From: DASSUW01 sp963835525
GTDB taxonomy: Bacteria; Actinomycetota; Thermoleophilia; Solirubrobacterales; Solirubrobacteraceae
Direction: 5' to 3'
Assembly (NCBI GenBank): GCA_963835525.1
Contig: CAWIFM010000006.1
Span: forward strand, 62,001 to 126,000
Length of the DNA stretch: 64,000 bases
Under the pieces are notes generated by a model. The model searched no databases, was not told where the DNA came from, and saw nothing but the letters and a program-made list of their open reading frames with translations. This document shows positions 9,349-20,114 of the stretch, in pieces. A program made the position numbers and the translations under genes. How positions within the stretch are numbered: position 1 is the stretch's first letter; every line of letters starts with the position of its first letter.

Positions 9349-10020
9349 TTACCGCGCCAGGTCGAGCTCGAGCGTCACCCACGGGGCCGCGTCCAGCGCC
9401 GCCCGCATCGCCTCCTCGTCGTCGAAGCGACCGGTGAGCCGGCGCCCCTCGCAGCGCAGGCTGACGCGGTCGTCGCGAAACGGCCACGGGTCGAGCTCGA
9501 GCTGCGGCCACTCGAGCAGCAGCCCGAGCGAGAGCGAGTCCCACCTCCAGACGAGCTGCTGGTTGCGGCGCACGAGCTCGTCGGCGGCGAACGGCGCCGT
9601 CCGCGGGTCGGCGCGCAGGGAGTCGAGCAGCCGCGCCTGCAGCTCGGCCTGCCCGTCGAGGAAGGCACGCACGCGCGCGTCGTCGCGGTTGCGGCGCTCG
9701 TACAGGGCCGTCCCGTGCATCGAGACGAGCAGCGCGGCATAGCGGCTCTGCTGGAGGGCGAGCGGCGCCGCCCGCCACCAGATCTCCAGGTGGTCGTCGA
9801 GCTCGAGCTCCATGAACGAGCGCGGCAGCCCGGTCTTCGGGTTCAGCTTCGGCGCGCGATCCCACGCCGCCATGCCGATGTCGTGCTGCTCGGCGGCCAG
9901 GCACACCTCCTCCCACGGCTCGAACGGCTCCCGCCACGCGCGGGCGAGCTGCCCGGACAGCCAGGCATGCGCGGGCTGGCCGATCGCGATCGCGTCGTCG
10001 CCGTCAGGACGCAGGAGCAT
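9349..10020 (-). CDS. DUF3891 family protein
   Basis: 223 residues. The N-terminus reads AIAIGQPAHAWLSGQLARAW and then AAEQHDIGMAAWD, the HD-like His-Asp pair of DUF3891, an HD-domain-related family of unknown function. KTGLPRSFMEL and LLVSMHGTALYERR follow. It may be a hydrolase, but no substrate is known. Its start overlaps the end of the SixA gene by 17 nt, so the two are probably co-transcribed. Soluble, with no membrane segment or signal. Confidence 0.75.
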   Translation of the reverse strand: MLLRPDGDDAIAIGQPAHAWLSGQLARAWREPFEPWEEVCLAAEQHDIGMAAWDRAPKLNPKTGLPRSFMELELDDHLEIWWRAAPLALQQSRYAALLVSMHGTALYERRNRDDARVRAFLDGQAELQARLLDSLRADPRTAPFAADELVRRNQQLVWRWDSLSLGLLLEWPQLELDPWPFRDDRVSLRCEGRRLTGRFDDEEAMRAALDAAPWVTLELDLAR

Positions 10021-10483
10021 CGAGGTCGCGCGGTCGGACGTAGTCGATCAGCTCCGCGGTCTCGAGCGTGCTCCAGCGGGCGCACTCGAGCGTCGCCAGC
10101 GCCGCGGTCGGGAACTTGTCGTCGAGCCCGGCAAGGCCGTGAGCCAGCTGCTGCATGCCGGGGTTGTGGCCGATCAGCATCACCGACGCCACCTCGTCGG
10201 GGACCTCGCGCAACCGCGCCAGGAGGGCGTTGGCGCCGGCGCCGTACAGCTCGGGCTCGATGCGGGCGTCGAGCCCCGCCGGCCCGAGCCGCTCGAGCGT
10301 CTGCCGCGCCCGCTTGGCGCTCGAGCACAGGACCAGCTCGGGCTCGACGTCGTGGTCGCGCAGGTAGCGGCCGATCGCCTTCGAGGCGCGCTTGCCGCGG
10401 GGGGCGAGCGGGCGATCGTGATCGTCCAGCGAGGCGTCCTTCCAGCTCGACTTGGCGTGCCGCAGGAGATAGAGCCGGCTCAC
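10004..10483 (-). CDS. sixA: Phosphohistidine phosphatase SixA
   Basis: 159 residues of the histidine phosphatase superfamily. The catalytic RHG-type motif is LLRHAKSSW (His8 as nucleophile), the second Arg is in SSAKRARQT, and the late catalytic His is in LIGHNPGM. Length and motifs match SixA, which removes phosphate from phosphohistidine in His-phosphotransfer proteins. Starts at GTG. It lies 12 bases downstream of the STAS gene on the same strand, so STAS, SixA and DUF3891 probably form one operon with a signalling flavour. The partner phosphoprotein is not in the window. Confidence 0.85.
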   Translation of the reverse strand: MSRLYLLRHAKSSWKDASLDDHDRPLAPRGKRASKAIGRYLRDHDVEPELVLCSSAKRARQTLERLGPAGLDARIEPELYGAGANALLARLREVPDEVASVMLIGHNPGMQQLAHGLAGLDDKFPTAALATLECARWSTLETAELIDYVRPRDLDAPAS

Positions 10484-10495
10484 CGCACGAGTGTG

Positions 10496-10846
10496 TCAAT
10501 CGGCCGGGACGAGCGCCGCCGCGGCCTCCTCTCGCGATTCGTAGAGCGCGAACAGCTCGGAGAACCCCGACAGCTCGAACACCCGCCGCACGGGACCGTG
10601 CGGGCAGACGACGGCCAGCGCGCGATCCTCCCGGCCGAGCAGTCCGCGGGCGCGCAGTAGGACCTGGAGCCCGGTGGATTCGATGAAATCGAGGTCCGAG
10701 AGGTCGACGACGAACGCGCCGACGCTCTCGCGGATCGCGGCGTCGAGGGCCTCCTCGAGCGCCTCGGCGACGCTGATGTCGACCTCCCCGTGAACCGCGA
10801 CCCCGGGCGCGTCGTGCAGCCCGCCGTCGTCGACGTCGAATCTCAT
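10496..10846 (-). CDS. STAS-domain anti-sigma factor antagonist
   Basis: 116 residues spanning one STAS domain. The conserved core is VVDLSDLDFIESTGLQVLL, where the Ser of ESTG is the residue phosphorylated by an anti-sigma kinase in SpoIIAA/RsbV proteins; VHGEVDIS forms the first strand. The ATG at MRFDVDDGG is preferred over an upstream extension because it begins exactly at the domain. In partner switching, the unphosphorylated form binds an anti-sigma factor and frees an alternative sigma factor. No kinase or sigma gene is adjacent. First gene of the STAS-SixA-DUF3891 set. Confidence 0.82.
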   Translation of the reverse strand: MRFDVDDGGLHDAPGVAVHGEVDISVAEALEEALDAAIRESVGAFVVDLSDLDFIESTGLQVLLRARGLLGREDRALAVVCPHGPVRRVFELSGFSELFALYESREEAAAALVPAD

Positions 10847-10945
10847 GGGCGCGCACCGTAGGGAATCCGGCAGGCGGGCCCGGGGGTTCACGTCGGCGCG
10901 CCGACGTCCGAGTGCCGACATGCCCGAGCCGGGTAAGGGACTCGC

Positions 10946-11668
10946 ATGGGCTCGATCAGCATCGTCGACGCCGACCCCGACCTCGCCGACCTGCTCGACG
11001 AGCGCAGCCTCGAGCGGGCGCGCCGCGAGGCGATCACGCGCGTGCAGCGCCTGTCACCCGGCGACTGGGATGCGGCCGCCGCGCACGAGCCGGCCGAGCA
11101 CCATCGCGGCTTCCTCATCGTCGACGGGCTGATCAGCCGCACGGTCGACGTGCTCGGCCGCCGCTGCGTCGAGCTCGTCGGCCAGGGCGATGTGATGCGG
11201 CCGTGGCGCTGGGACGACGAGGGTTCCCACGTACGGGCGGAGATCGGCTGGACGGCGCTCGAGCCGACCCGCCTGGCGGTCCTCGACCACGAGCTCGTCC
11301 GCCGGATGGTCCCGTGGCCACAGCTCGGGCTCGAGCTGTTCAACCGCGGCACCCGGCGAGCCCACCACCTGGCGGTCGCGCTGGCGATCGCGCACCACCA
11401 GCGCGTGGACGACCGCCTGCTGCTGACGCTCTGGCACCTCGCCGAGCGCTGGGGGCGCGTGCATCCGGACGGCATCGTCGTCCCGCTCCCGCTCGGTCAC
11501 CAGCGGCTGGCGGATCTCGTCGGCGCCCAGCGCCAGTCGGTCACCACCGCCATGGGCGGGCTCACGCGCGACGGATCGGTCAGCCGGCGCGACGACGGCA
11601 ACTGGGTGCTGCACGGCGAGCCGCCCGCCGAGCTGCGACATCACCGGCTCGTCGCAGCGCTCACCTGA
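10946..11668 (+). CDS. Crp/Fnr-family transcriptional regulator
   Basis: 240 residues. The N-terminal half is a cyclic-nucleotide-binding-like barrel (GFLIVDGLISRTVDVLGR, ELVGQGDVMRPW). The C-terminal half carries a winged helix with HQRLADLVGAQRQSVTTAM as the recognition helix and NWVLHG as the wing. The canonical cAMP-binding Arg-Thr/Ser pair is not recognisable, so the ligand is uncertain. It is divergent from the STAS operon with a 99-base gap and may control it, or the convergent hydrolase, whose 3' end overlaps this gene by 28 nt. Confidence 0.8.
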   Translation: MGSISIVDADPDLADLLDERSLERARREAITRVQRLSPGDWDAAAAHEPAEHHRGFLIVDGLISRTVDVLGRRCVELVGQGDVMRPWRWDDEGSHVRAEIGWTALEPTRLAVLDHELVRRMVPWPQLGLELFNRGTRRAHHLAVALAIAHHQRVDDRLLLTLWHLAERWGRVHPDGIVVPLPLGHQRLADLVGAQRQSVTTAMGGLTRDGSVSRRDDGNWVLHGEPPAELRHHRLVAALT

Positions 11669-12378
11669 ACCCACTCCGCGATCGTGTCGATCCAGCGCGG
11701 CCCGATCATGTCGTTGTGGCCGGCATCGAAGACCTCGATGCGCTTCGGCTCGGGCGCGGCCCGGTAGAGCTCCTCGCCATCCATGAGCGGAACGATGTCG
11801 TCGTGCGAGCCGTGCAGGATCAGCAGCGGCGCGCGCAACCCGCGGATCAGTCGCAGGCTCGGGTAGGCGTCGGGCACGAGTGCCCGCGGAATGAACGGGT
11901 AGTGCAGCCGCGCCATCTCCCGGATGCCGGTGAACGTCGACTGCAGGATCAATCCCGCGGGCGGGTGCTCGATCGCGAGCTCGAGCGCGATCGCGCCGCC
12001 GAGCGACTCGCCGAGATAGAACGTCCTCCCCGGCCCGAGCGCGTCGCGCGCCGCACGGGCGTCCTCGTAGGTGCCGCGCTCGCTAGGGCGTCCGGCGCTG
12101 CGCCCGTAGCCGCGGTAGTCGAAGGCGAGCACGTCGAAGCCCGCGCCGTTGAGCAGCGCGATGTGCGGGACGCGATCGCCGATGTTGCCGGCGTTGCCGT
12201 GGAAGAACAGGACCTGGCCGATCGGGTGCGCGGTCGCCGGGACCCACCAGCCGTGCAGGGCGCCGATCGCGACGTCCTCGTACGGGCTCGCGGGCGTCGC
12301 GAGAAGCTCCCGGGACGGGAAGAACAGCAGCCGGTTCATCAGGCGGACTAGGGGTTTCCCCGGTGCGGCGAGCGCCAT
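11641..12378 (-). CDS. Alpha/beta hydrolase (BEM46/YfhR type)
   Basis: 245 residues. HGNAGNIGDR supplies the oxyanion region, YLGESLGGAIAL the nucleophile elbow (GESLGG), HGSHDDIVP the acidic residue and DAGHNDM the catalytic His. The MNRLLFFPSRELLATP N-terminus is typical of BEM46-like serine hydrolases anchored near the membrane. Two starts are possible: the ATG at the listed end or the internal ATG (base 12339) at MNRLLFFP; no clear ribosome site separates them. Substrate unknown; probably an esterase or thioesterase. Confidence 0.8.
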   Translation of the reverse strand: MALAAPGKPLVRLMNRLLFFPSRELLATPASPYEDVAIGALHGWWVPATAHPIGQVLFFHGNAGNIGDRVPHIALLNGAGFDVLAFDYRGYGRSAGRPSERGTYEDARAARDALGPGRTFYLGESLGGAIALELAIEHPPAGLILQSTFTGIREMARLHYPFIPRALVPDAYPSLRLIRGLRAPLLILHGSHDDIVPLMDGEELYRAAPEPKRIEVFDAGHNDMIGPRWIDTIAEWVQVSAATSR

Positions 12379-12399
12379 CGCTCCAGAAGGATGCCCGTC

Positions 12400-15246
12400 A
12401 TGCCCCTCCGCGTCCTCGCCGCCCTCGTGGCCCTGCTCCTGATCCCGGCCACCGCCTCGGCCTCCTACGACGGCTCCACCGGCAAGGTCGCCTACGTCGA
12501 CACCGAGAACGGGCTCTACATCGACGACCCATATGACGACCAGCCCGCCCAGGGGCCGCTGGCCACCGTCGCCACCGAGGACGTGCAGACCAAGGCGTTC
12601 ACGTTTCCCAGCCCGCCCGCCTGGTCACCCGACGGCACGATGCTGGCCTACAGCGCGCCGGTCGACGACAGCTATGGGCTCAAGCACAGCGCCATCTTCG
12701 TGATGAAGGCCGACGGCACCGGCGCGCACCAGGTCTCGCACCCGTTCGCCTTCGAACCGGACACCTGCGTGGGGCAGTGCGACAACGGCCATGAGTCTCA
12801 CGACCACTCGCCGACCTGGACGCCGGACGGGAAGATCGCCTTCATCCGCATGGTCTACTCGGGCGACGAGTCGCCGCACGTGAGCGAGCGCGGGACCTCG
12901 GTCCGGGTGGTGCCCCCGGCCGGCGGCGCTGCCGCACAGCGCTACTACCTGGAGCCGAAGGCCCACGGCCTGATCTTCTCGATCGTCTGGCCGAAGTCGT
13001 CGATCCACCCGTTCGCGATCCTCGGCGACCGGCCCGACAAGACCTTCAGCCTCCGCAACCTCGGCACGAACGTGGACATCGTGTCCGCGCCGGGGATCAC
13101 CGACCTCGACGCCTCGCCGGTGGGCCAGACGCTCGCCTACACGACGCTGGTGGGCGGCCCGCGAGTCCACGTGATCGACTGGGCCGGCCGCGAGCTCGAG
13201 TCGTTCGAGACCGGCCTCCATCTGCCCCAGGTCCGCTTCACGCCCGACGGCAACTCGATCGCCCTCAAGGGCTGCGCCAAGGACCGCCAGCAGCGCCAGC
13301 ACTGCGGACTCATCACCCACCGGCTCGAGGATCCGGACGGCGACGTCCGCGCCGACGACCCCGTCGAGACGCCGTTCCTCGACATGCAGGGGCAGTTCCG
13401 CCTGCCGGCGTGGCCCGGCCGGCGCTCGAACTTCGACATCCAGAGCCAGGACCTGCCGATCATCCTCATCCCCGGCTTCCTCGGCTCGGAGATCCAGTGC
13501 GACGGCGAGATGGTGTGGATGCCCACCATGCCGCCGATCACGATGCGGCCGATGGCGCTGTCGGCGGACGGGCGCACGAACCAGACGTGCCTCAGCGCAG
13601 GAGCCACCGGCAAGCCCGTCGGGACGTTCATGGTGTTCTCCGACGTCTACGAGCACCTCGACAAGTGGCTCGCGAAGCTCGACCCCCCGGCCGGCGGCGC
13701 GACCTTCGGCTGGGACTGGCGCCGTGCGCCGCAGGACAGCCTCGACGAGCTCGAGGCCAAGATCGACGAGCTGCTGGCCAAGAGCGAGCTGGCCAAGGCC
13801 CAGGGCGCCAAGCGCGTCACGCTCGCCGGCCACTCCTACGGCGGGGTGCTCATGCGGCTGTTCATCAACGACGAGACCCGCTCGCGCAAGGTGGCGCGGA
13901 TGCTCAACGTCGGCGTGCCGATGTGGGGCTCGATCAAGCCGTTCTTCCCGCTCGTGTTCGGCGTCGAGGGGATCGGCATGGGCGCCCTCGACATGTTCGT
14001 CGAGAACGAGGACCTCAAGGACACGATGCGCAACTTCCCCGGCGCGTACCACCTGCTGGCGGGCGACAACTTCGGCCAGTGGCTGACCGTCGACGGCCAG
14101 ATGCACGGCCAGACCGGCGTGAAGGGCTACCTGCAGTCCCAGGGCGGCAACGGCGTGCTGTTCGAGGACGCCCGCAAGACCCACGCCGAGGGGATCGACG
14201 GCTGGCTCGACTACGAAGGGCGGATCGACGTGCGCGCGGTGGTCGGCGTCGGGCTGCTCACCACGCACAAGGTCGACGTCACGACCGACGCCGAGGAGGG
14301 CGACGCCGACGTGGAGGTCACGCTGGGCGACGGCGACATCACCGTGCCGCGCTTCTCGGCCCGCCAGCAGATGCCGGGCGGGCCGCTCATGGGCGACCCG
14401 ATCCATATCCAGGAGCGCTGCGACGTCCAGCACATGGACCAGCTCAAGGACAAGGTGGTCCAGCTCGCCTATACGCAGTACCTGCTGTTCGGCCGGACGC
14501 CGCGCAAGCTGCCCGATCCCGAGTGCGACCTGTCCGGCGACACCATCGAGTTCTCCGAGGACCTCGAGATCCCGCCGCCGGTCATGGACGAGGGCTTCGC
14601 GGCCGCCGCCGACGGGCCGCTGACGCTCGGGCAGGCCGACTGGGAGGGCAAGGCCGACGTGATCGACCTTCCCGGCGGCACCATGGTCGTGACCAACGAC
14701 GCCGCGCCGGTGGCGCTTGCGGTCGAGGCCGAGGGCCTCACGATGACGGTCACCGAGGTCGACGACTCCGGCGCCGGACGCCGCGTCACGTACGGGCCGC
14801 TGACCGGTGACCTCGTCGTCAAGCCCGGCGCCGAGGTGACCGTTGACGGCAAGCCGGTCACTCCGTCGCACGACACCGGCAGCGGCGGGCAGAAGCCGCC
14901 GGAGGACGTGGTGGTCACGCCGCCGCCGGCCGACCCGCCGGCCCTCACCGCCAGCCTGCGGGGCGGCCGCGTGAAGCTGTCGAAGGCGGGCGTCGCGCTG
15001 ATCGGCGTGCAGGTCCGCGGGGGCGCAGCCACCGGCACGCTCACACTGACCGCGAAGCTCGGCCGCCGGACGGTGCGGATCGGCTCCACGCGCGTGGCGC
15101 TGCCGGACGGCCGCACCGTCAAGGCCAAGGTCAAGGTCTCCAAGGCGGCCCGGCGCGCCGTCGGCCGGCGCGAGCTGCGCGCCGCGGCGACGCTCTCGGT
15201 GCCCGGCGCGGCCGCGGCGCGGGCCGCCGTGCGCCTCAGGCGCTAG
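12400..15246 (+). CDS. Large secreted lipase/acyltransferase, LCAT-like with N-terminal TolB-type propeller
   Basis: 948 residues. The second of two close ATGs is chosen because AGAAGG lies nine bases before it and abuts the first. Signal peptide MPLRVLAALVALLLIPATAS. Residues ~25-330 contain WD40/TolB-like strands (PPAWSPDGTMLAYSA, SPTWTPDGKIAFIRM). The catalytic part opens with PIILIPGFLGSEIQCDG, the LCAT/phospholipase oxyanion motif, and has TLAGHSYGGVLMRLF as nucleophile elbow. A C-terminal beta domain (TASLRGGRVKLSKAG and onwards) may bind the wall. It should hydrolyse or transfer acyl chains of lipids outside the cell. Only 21 bases separate it from the divergent hydrolase gene. Confidence 0.78.
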   Translation: MPLRVLAALVALLLIPATASASYDGSTGKVAYVDTENGLYIDDPYDDQPAQGPLATVATEDVQTKAFTFPSPPAWSPDGTMLAYSAPVDDSYGLKHSAIFVMKADGTGAHQVSHPFAFEPDTCVGQCDNGHESHDHSPTWTPDGKIAFIRMVYSGDESPHVSERGTSVRVVPPAGGAAAQRYYLEPKAHGLIFSIVWPKSSIHPFAILGDRPDKTFSLRNLGTNVDIVSAPGITDLDASPVGQTLAYTTLVGGPRVHVIDWAGRELESFETGLHLPQVRFTPDGNSIALKGCAKDRQQRQHCGLITHRLEDPDGDVRADDPVETPFLDMQGQFRLPAWPGRRSNFDIQSQDLPIILIPGFLGSEIQCDGEMVWMPTMPPITMRPMALSADGRTNQTCLSAGATGKPVGTFMVFSDVYEHLDKWLAKLDPPAGGATFGWDWRRAPQDSLDELEAKIDELLAKSELAKAQGAKRVTLAGHSYGGVLMRLFINDETRSRKVARMLNVGVPMWGSIKPFFPLVFGVEGIGMGALDMFVENEDLKDTMRNFPGAYHLLAGDNFGQWLTVDGQMHGQTGVKGYLQSQGGNGVLFEDARKTHAEGIDGWLDYEGRIDVRAVVGVGLLTTHKVDVTTDAEEGDADVEVTLGDGDITVPRFSARQQMPGGPLMGDPIHIQERCDVQHMDQLKDKVVQLAYTQYLLFGRTPRKLPDPECDLSGDTIEFSEDLEIPPPVMDEGFAAAADGPLTLGQADWEGKADVIDLPGGTMVVTNDAAPVALAVEAEGLTMTVTEVDDSGAGRRVTYGPLTGDLVVKPGAEVTVDGKPVTPSHDTGSGGQKPPEDVVVTPPPADPPALTASLRGGRVKLSKAGVALIGVQVRGGAATGTLTLTAKLGRRTVRIGSTRVALPDGRTVKAKVKVSKAARRAVGRRELRAAATLSVPGAAAARAAVRLRR

Positions 15247-16067
15247 TCGGCTTGCGGGTCCGCGGCGGGCTCCGGTCCGCGCTCCGCCACGACCAGGTTC
15301 ACCCCGGCCTCGCGGAACTCACCGACGATGGCCGGGTCGAGCCCGTCGTCGGTGATGATCATGTCCAGCGACTGCGCGCTGCGGACGGTCATGAGCGAGT
15401 CGCGCTTGAACTTCGTCGAGTCCACCAGCCCGACCGTCTTCCGCGCGCACTCGGCGGCCGCGTTCAGCGTGTCGGCCAGGGGGGCCCGCGAGGACGTCAG
15501 CCCGTGCTCGAGCGTGATCCCGGCGCCCGAGATGAACGCGACGGCCAGGTTCAGGTCGGCCAGGAAGTCGGCGGTCCAGCGACCCGTGAGCACGCGCATG
15601 TGCTGATCGAGCTCACCCGGCGTCATGATCACGTAGATCGAGTCCGCCGTCAGTCCGAGCGCGATCGCCGGGGAGTTCGTGACCAGCGTCAGCGCGGTCG
15701 GCGGGTGCAGCTCCAGAGCGCGCGCCAGCGCCATCCCGGTCGTCGACGCGTCGATGAAGATCGTCGAGCCGTCCTCGACGAGCGCGCGTGCCTTGAGCGC
15801 GATCGCGTCCTTCTCGCGCGCCGCCCCGCGCACGCGCATGTTCCAGCCGGCCTCGATCGGCGGCCGGGTGTCCGGCAGTGAACGCGCGCCCCCGCGCACG
15901 CGTTCGAGCAGGCCCGCGTCCGACAGCAGCTCGAGGTCGCGGTGCACGGTCACGGGCGAGACAGCGTGCTCGGAGGCCAGATCCGCGAGCGACGCGCCGC
16001 CGTCCCGCTGAACTCGCTCGAGGATCCGCGCCCGCCTGACCACCGGCGTGAGCGGGACGTCGATCAT
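15243..16067 (-). CDS. DeoR-family sugar-responsive repressor
   Basis: 274 residues. The N-terminal DeoR helix-turn-helix reads RRARILERVQRDGG and HAVSPVTVHRDLELLSDAG. The C-terminal sugar-phosphate sensor has FIDASTTGMALARAL, LVTNSPAIALG and DSTKFKRDS, the ligand-binding pattern of DeoRC. It is the last gene of the ABC-transporter operon (ATGA overlap with the ATPase before it), so it most likely feeds back on uptake. The CTTGCA repeat cluster at the operon promoter is its best candidate operator. DeoR repressors respond to phosphorylated sugars or polyols such as glycerol-3-phosphate. Confidence 0.88.
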   Translation of the reverse strand: MIDVPLTPVVRRARILERVQRDGGASLADLASEHAVSPVTVHRDLELLSDAGLLERVRGGARSLPDTRPPIEAGWNMRVRGAAREKDAIALKARALVEDGSTIFIDASTTGMALARALELHPPTALTLVTNSPAIALGLTADSIYVIMTPGELDQHMRVLTGRWTADFLADLNLAVAFISGAGITLEHGLTSSRAPLADTLNAAAECARKTVGLVDSTKFKRDSLMTVRSAQSLDMIITDDGLDPAIVGEFREAGVNLVVAERGPEPAADPQAD

Positions 16068-17127
16068 CCGCGGGCGACAGCCGACTCCGTCCCGGCGTCG
16101 AACAGGTGGATGCGGTCGAGGTCGACGCCCGCGCGGACCTGATCCCCGATCTGCAGCGACGCCTGCGGCGACGCCTTGATGACGATCCGCTGATCGCCTA
16201 TCTCGACGTCGACGAGCGTGCGGTCCCCCAGCGGCTCGACCGCGTAGACCCTGCCGTCGAGCGCCGCCGACTCGTCGCGCGCCTCCAGCGACAGGTCCTC
16301 GGAGCGCACGCCGAGCAGCGTCGGGCGATCACCTTGGGACGCGAACCCGGGGTTGGGCAGCGACCACCCGGTTCCCTCGAGCCGCCCGTTGGCGGTGCAA
16401 GGCAGCAGGTTCATGCGAGGGGAGCCTACGAAGGTGGCGACCCAGCGGTTCGCCGGGCGGTCGTAGATCTCGGTCGGCGAGCCGACCTGCTGGACGGTCC
16501 CGTCCCGCAGCACGGCGAGCCGGTCGGCCATCGACATCGCCTCGACCTGGTCGTTGGTCACGTACAGGAACGTCCGGCCCAGCGACCGGTGGATGCGGGT
16601 GAGCTCGGTGCGCATCTCCACGCGCAGCTTGAGGTCCAGGTTCGTCAACGGCTCGTCCATCAGGAACGCGCGCGGGTTACGCACCAGCGCCCGCCCAAGG
16701 GCGACGCGCTGCATCTCGCCGCCCGACAGCTGCGACGGCTTGCGCTCCATCAGCTTCTCGATGTGCAGCAGCTCGGCCACGCGCGCGACCTGCGCGTCGA
16801 TCTCGGACTTGGGAAGCTTGCGCGCCCGCAGCGGCGAGGCGATGTTGGCGGCCGCCGTCTGCTTCGGATACAGCGCATACGACTGGAAGACCATCGCCAG
16901 GTCGCGCTCGGCGGGCGACGCGCCCGTCGCGTCGAGGCCCGTCAGGTGCACCGAGCCGTCGTCCGGCTTCTCCAGCCCCGCGATCACCCGCAGCGTCGTC
17001 GTCTTGCCGGCGCCCGACGGGCCCAGCAGTACGAAGAACGCCCCCTCGGGGACATCGAGGTTGAGGTCGTCGAGCGCCTGGACGTCGCCGAACGCCTTAG
17101 AGATGCCGCTGGCGACAATGGCGGAGG

Positions 17128-17131
<4 letters not shown>
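16064..17131 (-). CDS. Sugar/polyol ABC transporter ATPase with altered H-loop (subunit A)
   Basis: 355 residues of the MalK/UgpC family. Walker A is GPSGAGKTT (37-45), Q-loop FQSYALYP, signature LSGGEMQ (135-141), Walker B FLMDEP and D-loop TNLD. The H-loop reads YVTNDQVEAM: the switch His is Asn at residue 193, whereas the paired ATPase has YVTHDQ. The C-terminal OB-type regulatory domain is complete. Two ATPases in one operon suggest a heterodimer, as in rhizobial GlpS/GlpT glycerol importers; a degenerate site in one partner would fit. Adjacent genes overlap by four bases on both sides. Confidence 0.88.
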
Positions 17132-18191
<1,060 letters not shown>

Positions 18192-18192
<1 letters not shown>

Positions 18193-19097
18193 CAGCGTCG
18201 GACCGCTCCGAGCGTGACGCCGGCGACCAGGTGCTTGCGCACCAGGAAGGCGAAGACCAGCACCGGTAGGGCGAAGACCATCGCCGACGCGGCCACCAGG
18301 CCCCAGTTGATCGTCGTGCCGCCGATCAGGCCCGCGATCGCGGCCGGCGCCGTCCGCGAGTCCGGATCGGTGATCAGGAAGATCGAGAACACGAACTCGT
18401 TCCAGGAGAAGATCAGCGCGAACACCGCCGTGGCGGCGATGCCGGGGATCAGCAGCGGCATCGTCACGCGCCAGAACGCCTCGAACCGCGAGTAGCCGTC
18501 GAGCATCGCCGCCTCCTCGTACTCGGCCGGCAGCTCGTCGATGAAGCCCTTCATCATCCAGATCGTGAACGGCAGGTTGAAGGCCGCGTACACGAGGGTC
18601 AGGCCCTGCAGCGTGTCGAGCAGCGAGAGGTCGCGGAACATCAGGAAGACCGGGATCACGACGACCACGGGCGGCATGAACCGCGTGGAGAGGATGAAGA
18701 ACAGCTGGTCCTTCTTGGCCGGGATCGGGAACCGCGAGTAGGCCCACGCGGCGGGCACCCCGAGCACCGTGGCGATGATCGTCGAGGCCGTGGCGACGAT
18801 GATCGAGTTCTGGAACCCCGAGAACACCGGCGAGTCCGGGCTGAAGACGTCCTTGAGGTGCTCGAGGGTGGGGCCGAAGTTGATCACCTTGGCCGGCACC
18901 GCGTAGATGTCCCGCGTGTTCTTGAGCGCGGTCTCGAGCATCCACACGACCGGGAAGAGCATCACGACGGCGAGCAGCGCGAGCAGCGCGATCTCGAAGG
19001 CGGAGCCGAGCCGGCGGCGGCGGCGGACGGGCGGCGGGGCGGTCTCGCCCGCGATTCCCTCGTCGGCCATCCCGGAGGGCTGGATATGAGCTGCCAT
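18192..19097 (-). CDS. Carbohydrate ABC transporter permease, MalG/UgpE type
   Basis: 301 residues with six predicted membrane helices, from FEIALLALLAVVMLFPVVWM to LPVLVFAFLVRKHLVAG. The ATPase-coupling EAA loop is EYEEAAMLDGYSRFEAFWRVTMPLLIPG. The ATG at MAAHIQPSG is used, 2 bases after the stop of the other permease; upstream extension is Arg-rich shadow. Pairs with the MalF-type permease to form the transmembrane channel. Confidence 0.88.
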
Positions 19098-19099
19098 GG

Positions 19100-20053
19100 C
19101 TAGCGTCCCTGGAGACGGTCGAGGTATCTGAGGTAGAGCTGCGCGGCGAGGATGACGACGATCACCATCAGGATCCCGTACGCCGCCGCGCGGCCGGTGT
19201 CGAAGCCGAAGAACGCGACCTTGTAGACGTTGTACGACAGCGTTTCGGTCGTCCCGCCCGGGCCACCGCCGGTGAGGATGTAGACCAGGTCGAACAGCCG
19301 GAAGGCCTCGATCGCGCGGAACATGATCGCGATCAGCAGCAGCGGCCAGACGAGCGGGAACGTGATCCGGCGGAACTTGAACCACTCCGAGGCGCGGTCG
19401 ATCTCCGCCGCCTCGTAGAGGTACTTGGGCACCGCCGTCAGGCCCGCGAGCGCGATCAGCATGATGAACGGCGTCCACTGCCAGGAGTCGACGATGACCA
19501 GCGACAGCAGCGCCAGGCGCTGCTGGGTCAGCCACTCGACGCGGCCCAGCCCGAGGCTGTCCAGGAACGAGTTCACGACGCCGAACTGGACGTCGAGCAT
19601 GAACTTCCAGAACAGGCCGACGACCACCGGCGAGAGCATCATGGGGATCAGGAAGAGCGTCGTGAGCACGCCCCGGCCCTTGGTGCGGCGCGAGATCAGG
19701 AACGCGATCGCGAAGCCGAGGAGGGTCTGCAGCGCGACCGCGCCGACTACGAAGATCAGGGTCGTCAGCGCGCGCGCCCGCACGACCGGCGACGTGAGGA
19801 CGTCAACGTAGTTCTCGAACCCGATGAAGCTCGCGGGCACGTCGCGGGTCACCGAGAAGTCGGTGAACGACAGCCAGATGAGCCGGATCAGCGGCCAGAT
19901 CGACAGGAACACCAGCAGCGCGAGCGCCGGTGAGACGAAGAGCGTGGCGAGCCAGCGGTCGGTGAGCCAGCCGAAGCGCCTGGCCGCGGCCGGCGCCTCG
20001 AGCGTCGACGCCGGCGCGGTCACGGTTGGCGGTGATTCGAGCGTGTCGGCCAT
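19100..20053 (-). CDS. Carbohydrate ABC transporter permease, MalF/UgpA type
   Basis: 317 residues, six helices, beginning WLATLFVSPALALLVFLSIW after a Thr/Ala-rich cytoplasmic tail. The EAA loop is YLYEAAEIDRASEWFKFRRI; LTGGGPGGTTETL is the typical late periplasmic loop of this family. It follows the binding-protein gene after a 61-base gap and precedes the MalG-type gene by 2 bases. Confidence 0.88.
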   Translation of the reverse strand: MADTLESPPTVTAPASTLEAPAAARRFGWLTDRWLATLFVSPALALLVFLSIWPLIRLIWLSFTDFSVTRDVPASFIGFENYVDVLTSPVVRARALTTLIFVVGAVALQTLLGFAIAFLISRRTKGRGVLTTLFLIPMMLSPVVVGLFWKFMLDVQFGVVNSFLDSLGLGRVEWLTQQRLALLSLVIVDSWQWTPFIMLIALAGLTAVPKYLYEAAEIDRASEWFKFRRITFPLVWPLLLIAIMFRAIEAFRLFDLVYILTGGGPGGTTETLSYNVYKVAFFGFDTGRAAAYGILMVIVVILAAQLYLRYLDRLQGR

Positions 20054-20114
20054 TCGGTCTCACGGCGGGGCGGGAGGCCGGGCGTCCCCGGCCCGGCCTC
20101 CCGTGGAGGGTCCC

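Noticed and set aside
12625..14871. 748-codon minus-strand frame within the lipase gene
   Set aside because: Shadow frame; the plus strand has signal peptide, GFLGSE and GHSYGG motifs.
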